From positions 40,871 to 104,870 of the forward strand of contig NZ_CAJHBR010000011.1 in NCBI RefSeq assembly GCF_904846695.1: DNA of 64,000 nucleotides. Reading direction: 5' to 3'. The notes beneath the pieces are model-generated. The model saw only the letters and a list, made by a program, of their open reading frames with translations, made no database searches and had not been told where the DNA came from. Each line of letters opens with the position of its first letter. Position 1 is the stretch's first letter. Source of the DNA: Psychrobacter urativorans (GTDB lineage Bacteria; Pseudomonadota; Gammaproteobacteria; Pseudomonadales; Moraxellaceae). Shown in pieces: positions 30,381-37,881 of the stretch. The translations under genes and the position numbers were made by a program.

Positions 30381-31292
30381 CTACCCCAAAGCTGAAAAAA
30401 CCACCATCAATACTGGCGCTACTATATTAATAATAAAGCCAAAGCTAATGGCTAGTGGGATAACTTTTAGACCGCCGGATTGTTGAATAATCGGTAAAGT
30501 AAAATCTAAGCTAGTCGCCCCGCCCAGTCCCACTGCAGCTGACGGGTATTTACGCATAAATACTGGTATAAATATTAGCGCAAAGAACTCACGAATCAAG
30601 TCATTAAACAGCGCCACGCTGCCCCAAATTGCTCCATAAGCATCCGTCATCACGATAGCTGATAGCGAATACCAACCAAATCCTGATGCCAAGGCTAAGC
30701 CTTTAGTCCATGAGACATCAGTGAATATCAGCGCAAATAGCAGCCCACCACCTAATACCGCAAGCGTAAAGATAACACTCATCTGAACGCCACGCTTATT
30801 GAGTAGTACTTCTCTTAAAGTAATGCCAGAGCCTTTTAAGCCTATGCCGACCAGCAGAATCAATATCATCAGCAGCACCGTCATAGTGTTTTCAGGTGGC
30901 ATATAACCTGCTGGCAGCAAATAACCAATGACCATGCCGACTACTACGCAAATGACTTGCACTAGACTGCCGCGAATACTGACTCGATGCTGTTTTGACT
31001 TGGCAGTAGACTGTTTGGTATCCCAAGGGTTCAAACGATCAAATAACATCAGTCCGAACAACCCAGCACCGATAGTCAATATCGATAATACCGTCACATA
31101 CAGTGCAATCTCGCCCAACTGATTGCCCAACCCTTCAACTTGTGAGAGCTCGATACCGATCAGAGTCAAGATGATAAACACTAGATAAGTTAGACCTTTA
31201 TCGGCAAAGGCAGTCAACTTGGGAATAGAGGGAATACCAAAACCAATAAACAGCGGCATCAGAACGAGAAATAGGGTAATTAGGCTTTGCAT
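30381..31292 (-). CDS. lysO: LysO-family lysine exporter
   Basis: An inner-membrane protein of the YbjE/LysO family (DUF340), which exports L-lysine and confers resistance to its analogue thialysine. The sequence matches E. coli LysO in order: LMPLFIGFGIP, ILLVGIGLKGSGITLREVLLNKRG, ASGFGWYSLSAIVMTDAYG, FNDLIREFFALIFIPV and TSLDFTLPIIQQSGGL. I chose the ATG at 31292 (303 aa; the E. coli protein has about 299) over the TTG at 31349. Confidence 0.88.
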   Translation of the reverse strand: MQSLITLFLVLMPLFIGFGIPSIPKLTAFADKGLTYLVFIILTLIGIELSQVEGLGNQLGEIALYVTVLSILTIGAGLFGLMLFDRLNPWDTKQSTAKSKQHRVSIRGSLVQVICVVVGMVIGYLLPAGYMPPENTMTVLLMILILLVGIGLKGSGITLREVLLNKRGVQMSVIFTLAVLGGGLLFALIFTDVSWTKGLALASGFGWYSLSAIVMTDAYGAIWGSVALFNDLIREFFALIFIPVFMRKYPSAAVGLGGATSLDFTLPIIQQSGGLKVIPLAISFGFIINIVAPVLMVVFSALG

Positions 31293-31630
31293 AGTGCAGG
31301 CTCTAGAGACTTTTATTAAGCTGGAGATTGTAACATATCGGCCTATCAATACCGATATCAGCGAATCAAATTAGCTGAGAGAAAAGTTGGTTTTAGCGCT
31401 GTAAAGTTATCGTTAATACAGTATTGCTGCTTACTAGTTCAGTGGCTAGGGGTTAGCACTGTTGTTAATACTGTATCGAGAACAGGGTTGGCAAGAGTAT
31501 TCATAGTAAAGGTGAAAATGACCTTTCAAATACAGTTCTTTAGGCTTTAACAAAAGCTTTTATAAGTTTACCTTATAGTTTTTTGTTGCTACATTAAGGG
31601 ATTAAAGCCTATAGGCGCTGGGGCAATTCT

Positions 31631-34600
31631 ATGTCTCTATATCAGCTCAAAAGTCAATTTCAAGATCAACTGCGACCGCTAAGTGATACGCTGGTCGAGC
31701 ATGAAGTTACTGCCAACCAAGTGACAGTGACTGCAGTACTATTGAGCGTGGGCACCGCTTATGTGATTGCCAAACCTGCGCAACAGAAGCCGATACTAGG
31801 GCTATTATTGCCGACCTCATTATTCATCCGCATGGCGCTCAATGCCATTGATGGTATGATGGCACGTGAGCATGGACAAGCTTCCAAGCTCGGTGCATGG
31901 CTTAACGAAGCGGGTGATATTATTGCTGATAGCGCCTTAATCGCCAGTTTGTCACCCCATATCAGCCCTATTGCTAATAGCAAAAGTGAATTTCAAATTA
32001 ATTTGCAGCCTATTAGCCGTTTTATCACTTTGAGTGTCAGTACCGAATTACTGGCGATAATCAGTAGTCAGTATTTTAAGGTACGAGCCAACCAAGGACC
32101 GCTGGGCAAAAGTGATCGCGCCTTGTTACTCGGTATCATTGGTATAGTAATGGGCACAAAACCTTCGTTATTGACTGCTAATATAGCGCCCAAATCTTTG
32201 GGCTTATTAATACAAGCCTTATTGATCAAGACTTGCCTAAATCGTTTACGTTTTATGGCGGAGCTTTATTTATTGCGTCATCCACCAGTTGCTAGGCTCA
32301 AGTCTGCTACTGCATCCGTTATTAAGCCCAGTACTGTTGAAGCTAATAGTTTTCAAGCTAATATTGCGGTTAATATTCAGCCTAATATCACCTTTACGCC
32401 TAGTTTAACGGGCTCGCTGTTACTCGCTAATCCTCTCGCTAAATCTGCTTCTACATCTACTTTAAGTTTGTGCGCAGCTCGGGTGCTCTCGCCTAAGCTG
32501 GTCTCTATTGATACTGCTAGCTACCCTTCGGAGTATGACCTTATGCCAACCTCACTTTTAGCGGCTGAGCAAAAATCTGCCAGTGCTCTCGATACTGACA
32601 TTGATACTGATACTGATATTGATATTGATATTGATATTGATACTAATACTAATACTAATACTATCGATACTAAAGCGCTCGATAACGGTCAAATGGTCAA
32701 TGCTGCAAGCTTTGATCACTCAAACATTGATAAACAAAGCGCTGATAAGCCGACTGCTAGCCGCCAAACTGCCGTACCTGATCTGATCGCTGGCGAGAGC
32801 TGCTACAACGCTTATGATGGCACCGCTATTTATTATCGATACTGGCTGACTATGCCTTTAGACACCCTAAAAAACGCCACCTCAGCATTGCGACAAGTCA
32901 TCTTATTGCATCGCGGCCATGAGCATTCAGGACGATTAGCAGAGCTTGGCGAGCAGTTCGCTAATGCTGGTTATCAAGTATTTGCTTGGGATGCGCGTGG
33001 TAATGGACGCTCAGGGGGTATCAAGGATCATGCCAAAAGTGTCACTGAGCTTGAGCGTGATTTGGATGATTTTGTGCAGTTGGTTATCGCTCAAACAACT
33101 ATAGCTATCGAAGATACCTTAATAGTCGCTAGCAGTATTGGCGCAGTGCTAGCCGCGGCTTGGGTACATGACTATGCGCCTAATATTCGCGCTATGATCT
33201 TAGGCACGCCGGCGCTAAGTATTCGTTTATATATGCCGTTTGCTATTCCAACCCTAAAAGTCGCGCGTACCCTTGGGCTTATGGCTCGGGTCAGCAGCTA
33301 CGTCAAGGCACAAGTTTTAACTCATGATAAACAGGCGCAGCAAGCCTATAATGCCGATCCCTTGATATCGAGTAGTATTTCAACCGATCTGTTAATCGAC
33401 ACTCATGCAACTGGGCAGCGTTTGCTAGATGACGCCGCAGCGATTACCGTGCCAACGTTTATTCTGTGTGCGGGCAAAGATTATGTCGTCGACAAGCAAG
33501 CCGAACGTAGCTTTTATGACGCTATTAATACTGCCACTAAGCGCTGGCAGTTATATCCGGATAGCTATCATGCTATCTTTCATGAGACTAATAAAGCTGA
33601 AGTATTTGCTGATTGTATTGAGTTCGCTGCGCAAGTCTTTAGTACTACTACTGCCACTACTGATCTACGTAGCGCCCATTTGAGTAGCGCTAGTAAAGAT
33701 AAAGTTGATCGCTTAGCTATTAAGCCATTCAATGCCAACTTTGCCATCACGCGTTTTGCTATGCAAAAATTCGGTAAAGTCAGCTCCGCTATCGCCACAG
33801 GTCTAGAGCATGGTTTTGACTCAGGCAACTCACTGGATCATGTCTACTATAATCAGCCTAGTGGCAAAGGCGGCTTAGGTAAAGCTGTCGATAAGTTCTA
33901 TCTTAATAATATTGGCTGGCAAGGTATTCGTATCCGCCGCGAGCATATATTAGAGCTAGGAGCGCACGCACTAGCAGAGATTGAATCAAAAAATAACTAT
34001 AAAAATAAGCATGACGACACTCAGGGTAAGGGCGATTTACATCAGGGCTATCAATCAAAACCCTATCAATCAAAACCCTATGAAGCAAAGCTGTATCAAC
34101 CAAAGCTGTTAGATATCGCTTGTGGTCATGGCTTTTATGCCTTTGATCTATTAACTAGCTTTGCTGAGCTACAAGCTGAACTACGTGATTATGATACTCA
34201 TAATATTCAGGCGCTACAGGCCAAGGCACAGCGTCTAAATCTTGGCGATCGAGTGCTGGCTTGTCAAAGAGATGCCTTTGATCCGGCCAGTTATCAGCAA
34301 GATAACAATAGCGAAAAATTCGATATGGCCATCGCTTCTGGGGTATTTGAGTTGTTTTCGGACAATACGCTGCCAGCTACTGCCTTAACAGGAATATATG
34401 CTAGCTTAAAAGAGCAGGGTTATTTACTTTATACCAATCAGCCTTGGCACCCTGAGCAAGAGTTTATTAGTAAAACTTTGAATAATCATCGAGGTAGCAG
34501 TTGGGTAATGCGTTGCCGCTCGCAAGCTGAAATGGATCAGCTAGTTGATGACGCTGGCTTTGATAAAATCGCTATGCGCATTGATAAGTTTGGTATCTTT

Positions 34601-34681
34601 ACGGTATCGCTAGCGATAAAGCGGCCAGTAATCAAGGATCAGTCTCTCACAGTAGGCAAGCAACAGCGGGCTGCCAGCTAA
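31631..34681 (+). CDS. Three-domain fusion: CDP-alcohol phosphatidyltransferase, alpha/beta hydrolase and SAM methyltransferase
   Basis: One uninterrupted 1016-aa frame. Residues about 1-215 are a membrane CDP-alcohol phosphatidyltransferase domain with NAIDGMMARE-x7-GAWLNEAGD; two of the four family Asp positions are Asn (N71, N92). Residues about 215-390 are a low-complexity linker with D-I/D-T/N-T repeats. Residues about 390-670 are an alpha/beta hydrolase of monoacylglycerol-lipase type, with AWDARGNGRSGG, nucleophile region VASSIGAV, GKDYVVD and SYHAIF. Residues about 730-1010 are a class I methyltransferase with LLDIACGHGFYAFDL. It overlaps the next gene by one base. It may handle a modified phospholipid or lipid head-group, which is inference. 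Confidence 0.85.
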   Translation: MSLYQLKSQFQDQLRPLSDTLVEHEVTANQVTVTAVLLSVGTAYVIAKPAQQKPILGLLLPTSLFIRMALNAIDGMMAREHGQASKLGAWLNEAGDIIADSALIASLSPHISPIANSKSEFQINLQPISRFITLSVSTELLAIISSQYFKVRANQGPLGKSDRALLLGIIGIVMGTKPSLLTANIAPKSLGLLIQALLIKTCLNRLRFMAELYLLRHPPVARLKSATASVIKPSTVEANSFQANIAVNIQPNITFTPSLTGSLLLANPLAKSASTSTLSLCAARVLSPKLVSIDTASYPSEYDLMPTSLLAAEQKSASALDTDIDTDTDIDIDIDIDTNTNTNTIDTKALDNGQMVNAASFDHSNIDKQSADKPTASRQTAVPDLIAGESCYNAYDGTAIYYRYWLTMPLDTLKNATSALRQVILLHRGHEHSGRLAELGEQFANAGYQVFAWDARGNGRSGGIKDHAKSVTELERDLDDFVQLVIAQTTIAIEDTLIVASSIGAVLAAAWVHDYAPNIRAMILGTPALSIRLYMPFAIPTLKVARTLGLMARVSSYVKAQVLTHDKQAQQAYNADPLISSSISTDLLIDTHATGQRLLDDAAAITVPTFILCAGKDYVVDKQAERSFYDAINTATKRWQLYPDSYHAIFHETNKAEVFADCIEFAAQVFSTTTATTDLRSAHLSSASKDKVDRLAIKPFNANFAITRFAMQKFGKVSSAIATGLEHGFDSGNSLDHVYYNQPSGKGGLGKAVDKFYLNNIGWQGIRIRREHILELGAHALAEIESKNNYKNKHDDTQGKGDLHQGYQSKPYQSKPYEAKLYQPKLLDIACGHGFYAFDLLTSFAELQAELRDYDTHNIQALQAKAQRLNLGDRVLACQRDAFDPASYQQDNNSEKFDMAIASGVFELFSDNTLPATALTGIYASLKEQGYLLYTNQPWHPEQEFISKTLNNHRGSSWVMRCRSQAEMDQLVDDAGFDKIAMRIDKFGIFTVSLAIKRPVIKDQSLTVGKQQRAAS
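32591..32670 (+). repeat. In-frame hexanucleotide array in the fusion-protein linker
   Basis: About 13 consecutive six-base units of the type gatact, gatatt or aatact encode alternating Asp/Asn with Ile/Thr. Changes of whole units keep the reading frame, so linker length can vary without loss of the flanking domains. Confidence 0.85.
34049..34104 (+). repeat. 15-bp tandem repeats in the fusion gene
   Basis: About four copies of a 15-bp unit (tatcaatcaaaaccc and variants) encode YQSKP, YQSKP, YEAKL and YQPKL just before methyltransferase motif I. The first two copies are almost identical, so the array is recent. Confidence 0.8.
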
Positions 34682-35958
34682 TGATGGCTCAGAGCAATAA
34701 ACTTTATGAGCGCTTACAGCTATTCTCAGGTGGCGGCTCACGCTTTGGCTACTATTTGGGTAGCTATGCGGCGCTAGTCGATAATGATCTGACCCCAGAT
34801 ATTATTATCGGTACTTGCGGCGGTAGCTTATCAGCGTTGCTGGTTCACCTTGCACCTGATCCTAAACAGTTGCAGCAATTGGCTTATAGTGCTGAGTTAT
34901 ACCGAGTAATCAAAGCTATCAGACACGTAGCAGCGCATGAAGCTAATATTGGTCTAAAGCTGCGTTATAGCACGCAGGCTATTAAGCGTTGGCGTTTGTC
35001 CCGTAATACCACCCAGCGCCACCTTCGACTGGCTGAGACTCATAAACAGTTGCTGGATGAACTACAGCAGTTAGCAATGTTTCGGGTTGATAATGAGGAG
35101 CAATGGCTCGATGAGCTATTGCAGTTTTTACCCAAAGACGTTTTATCTGATGCTAGGCAAGAGGGCAGTTTTAAGCATAGTGCACCAGACATAGCTATTA
35201 TCGCCAGTCGTTTACAGCCAGCGGTTAATTCAGCTCATCACCATGATAGTAATGTTGCTGCATTGCAGGCTAAGACAGCTAAAGGTAGCGCTCAATTACA
35301 AGAGCTGTTATTTGCGCCAAAACGTTTATCACTAAACGCTAATGACAACGCAGAGCTAGCACTAAGTAACACCTTAGTAGCGCCTGCGCACTTTTTAGCC
35401 AATGGACGCATTCAACCAGCAGTTAAGACTGTGACTGAGTGGGATTTCGCTACCGCTGTGCGGGCTTCTATGGCTGATATGTATTATCTACCGCCAATAG
35501 AGGACCAGGATTTGGGCTGGTGCTTAGGCGGAGTGATTAACCTGACTCCTGTAGAGCTGGCTTGTCAGTTGGCAACTACAGTATTTGCTGAAAGCAAAGC
35601 TGGTTACGATCTTTGGCTTGCCGCGCCAGCGATTCAGCGGGTATTTGGTTTTGATCCCAATCAGCGTTTGGCACAAGTGCATAGTTTTTCACCAAGCTTT
35701 TCACCCAGTATTCACCCTCAGTTTTCTGCTAATCATTCTCCTAATGCTTCAGGGCAAGACAACAGTCCATTGCATTGGTTACCGTTTGCGGATAATGGTC
35801 AGCAGCTAAGCGGACAAGTACAAAAACGCTTTAGTCTCCAGCAGCTTACGGTTGAGCTTATACATAGTGACTACGATGGTTTTGTAGAGCAGATGCAGGC
35901 GCAATGGCAATATGGCTATCAGCGCACCGCAGATTATATCCAGCAGCAGGGGCTATAA
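34681..35958 (+). CDS. Patatin-like protein with altered catalytic residues
   Basis: A 425-aa protein of the patatin-like phospholipase fold. The glycine-rich oxyanion loop GGGSRFGYYLG is at residues 17-27. The nucleophile elbow, normally G-x-S-x-G, reads G44-T-C46-G-G48, so Cys replaces Ser. The usual D-G-G/A motif reads CLGGVINLTP, so the catalytic Asp is also missing. It is either catalytically dead, a binding protein, or uses a different mechanism. The start overlaps the stop of the fusion gene (TAATG); no good ribosome site is seen, so translation is probably coupled. Confidence 0.8.
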   Translation: MMAQSNKLYERLQLFSGGGSRFGYYLGSYAALVDNDLTPDIIIGTCGGSLSALLVHLAPDPKQLQQLAYSAELYRVIKAIRHVAAHEANIGLKLRYSTQAIKRWRLSRNTTQRHLRLAETHKQLLDELQQLAMFRVDNEEQWLDELLQFLPKDVLSDARQEGSFKHSAPDIAIIASRLQPAVNSAHHHDSNVAALQAKTAKGSAQLQELLFAPKRLSLNANDNAELALSNTLVAPAHFLANGRIQPAVKTVTEWDFATAVRASMADMYYLPPIEDQDLGWCLGGVINLTPVELACQLATTVFAESKAGYDLWLAAPAIQRVFGFDPNQRLAQVHSFSPSFSPSIHPQFSANHSPNASGQDNSPLHWLPFADNGQQLSGQVQKRFSLQQLTVELIHSDYDGFVEQMQAQWQYGYQRTADYIQQQGL

Positions 35959-36819
35959 ATGCCTAATCTAGCAGTTATCAATATAGCAGGTACTGATCAG
36001 GTAGTTACTAATCAGGTAGTTATTAATCAGGCAGCCGCGCATATCATTATCATAGGAGGCACTAGCGGTCTTGGATTGGCGCTAGCAGTAAAGCATCAAC
36101 AGCTGGGCTGGCAAGTAACTGTGGTTGGTCATAGCGCTACTAAGATTGCCAAGATTAACGCTGACTACCCGAATATCAGCACTTATCTCTGTGATTTAAC
36201 GGACTGCACTCAGCGCCAAGACTTACTGGCTAAGTTAGCTAAGGTGAGGTTTGAGCGGCTTATTTATAGCGCCGGTAGCTATACTAACGAGCGTATTCAT
36301 CATTTAAACCAAGCCGATAGTGAGCAGATGCTAGCGATTAATTTACAAGCCTTTGAGGCGATCTTTAGCTGGTCCAGTCAGCAGTTAAAAGCACAAAAGG
36401 AGGAGGAACGTGACTCGTCAGTTGCTTCAGTTAAACGCAGCCTAATTAGTATCGCTTCTATTGCTGGTACGGTGGATTATCCTTATGCCAGTCTCTATGC
36501 CAAAAGTAAGCGGGCCATGATCGCTACTACTAGTGCTTATCGCTGCGCCCTTGCGCCTTTTGCTATTCAAGTTAATTGCATAGCGCCCGGTTATATTGAT
36601 ACCCAAGCCTTACGAGATTTGAATAACGGCGATGCTAGTCATAAGCCGTTTATCATCAGTATCGATACTGCGGTAACTCATATTATGCAAGCTATCGATA
36701 ATAATGTAGAGCTGGCAGTGTTTCCGTCCTCTATGCGTCATATAGTTCAGCTATTAAATCGGCTGCCTAAACCGCTATTAAATCGGCTATTACGCAGTAA
36801 GTTAGATAAAGAACCTTAA
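35959..36819 (+). CDS. Short-chain dehydrogenase/reductase
   Basis: A 286-aa classical SDR. The cofactor-binding motif is GGTSGLG near residues 33-39. The catalytic Ser lies in SIASIAG and the catalytic Tyr and Lys in YAKSK. The N-terminal 25 residues contain a 15-bp repeat (35994-36036) encoding VVTNQ-VVINQ. It starts directly after the stop of the patatin-like gene. The substrate is unknown; from context it may act on a lipid intermediate. It converges with the cdsA-like gene four bases downstream. Confidence 0.82.
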   Translation: MPNLAVINIAGTDQVVTNQVVINQAAAHIIIIGGTSGLGLALAVKHQQLGWQVTVVGHSATKIAKINADYPNISTYLCDLTDCTQRQDLLAKLAKVRFERLIYSAGSYTNERIHHLNQADSEQMLAINLQAFEAIFSWSSQQLKAQKEEERDSSVASVKRSLISIASIAGTVDYPYASLYAKSKRAMIATTSAYRCALAPFAIQVNCIAPGYIDTQALRDLNNGDASHKPFIISIDTAVTHIMQAIDNNVELAVFPSSMRHIVQLLNRLPKPLLNRLLRSKLDKEP

Positions 36820-36823
36820 CCAG

Positions 36824-37792
36824 CTAACCTATCAACAAATATAACAATGTGAATAAAGGCACACCTAATAGCAAGCTATCTATCCTATCGAGCACTCCAC
36901 CATGACCAGCAAGTATAGTGCCAGTATCTTTGACCCCATGTTGACGTTTAAAGGCTGATTCTAATAAGTCGCCGGCGATACCTAACACTGCTAACATATA
37001 AGCCATTATTAAGCATAACCACCAACTAAACGGCGTTAGCCAAACACCTAACAGTGCTGCGAGTAGGGCGGCAAATAAACTACCAAAAACAGCCCCTTCG
37101 ATACTTTTATTGGGGCTAATCCTAGGAGCAAGCCCACGTTTGAACCATCGGCCTTTAAACAGTTTACCGCATAGATACTGAGCAATATCATTAAACTGGC
37201 TGGCGAACAATACAAACAGCAGCACTCCGTATTCATGGCGCTGCCAAGTCAATATTTGCAAAAAAATAAGACTGATAATTAAGGTGATAAAAGCTAAGCT
37301 AAAGATGATATCTAAAGCATTTAGATAGGCATAAGCTTGGGCGTTATTAGGCGGCTGCTTTTGAGGGCTGTGCTGATAGTTGTGCTGAGAGCTGTTTTTA
37401 TCATGATTTTGCAGACTGTTTGGATGGTCAATAGCAAATTTTTTAGGATAAGGGATGGCGACCGCGTTTGCTTGTAGGCCACGCGCTTGTAGTTTACGAA
37501 TTAGCCTAGCTTTACTTTCTAAGCGCCACAAACGACTGATTTCATAGCTACCACGCAGACCAATCAACAAAAAAAGCCCAACGAGCAGCCATTGATAAGG
37601 GTAATGACTATTGATTTTTATTTTAGCAATTAAGTAGCAGACGCTAAGCACGGCTAGCATCCACAACCAAGAACGGGCTATTAGATAAACAGAGGGCAAA
37701 CGCTGACGACAACGAGGTAAGGCAAGAATACCCCAAACCAAAGTGACGACAGTCATCAGTCCAATTATAAACACGCTATCAGTCATCATCAT
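36824..37792 (-). CDS. cdsA: Phosphatidate cytidylyltransferase-like protein (CdsA paralogue)
   Basis: An integral membrane enzyme that would make CDP-activated lipid from phosphatidate and CTP. The C-terminal signature, SAFKRQHGVKD followed by HGGVLDRID, fits the CDP-diglyceride synthetase family. The 322-aa protein has several hydrophobic helices and a polar loop (about residues 110-150) rich in Asn, Gln and His. It is not beside dxr or uppS, where the housekeeping cdsA often lies, and it adjoins a CDP-alcohol phosphatidyltransferase, so it is probably a specialised paralogue. It converges with the SDR gene. Confidence 0.82.
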   Translation of the reverse strand: MMMTDSVFIIGLMTVVTLVWGILALPRCRQRLPSVYLIARSWLWMLAVLSVCYLIAKIKINSHYPYQWLLVGLFLLIGLRGSYEISRLWRLESKARLIRKLQARGLQANAVAIPYPKKFAIDHPNSLQNHDKNSSQHNYQHSPQKQPPNNAQAYAYLNALDIIFSLAFITLIISLIFLQILTWQRHEYGVLLFVLFASQFNDIAQYLCGKLFKGRWFKRGLAPRISPNKSIEGAVFGSLFAALLAALLGVWLTPFSWWLCLIMAYMLAVLGIAGDLLESAFKRQHGVKDTGTILAGHGGVLDRIDSLLLGVPLFTLLYLLIG

Positions 37793-37881
37793 CGCAACCC
37801 TCTACTTAAAGGTATTGGCTTGACCCGCTTACCCAAGGGATTAAATCTGCTTCCATGCACATTTGGCTGACTACTATTTGA

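Noticed and set aside
32583..32786. Frame reading Leu-Ile repeats
   Set aside because: It is the hexamer array read in another phase; the Asp/Asn phase continues the 1016-aa fusion frame.
31631..34681. Possibility that the three-domain gene is an assembly or frameshift artefact
   Set aside because: The frame is continuous, domain signatures are intact, and the stop overlaps the next start.
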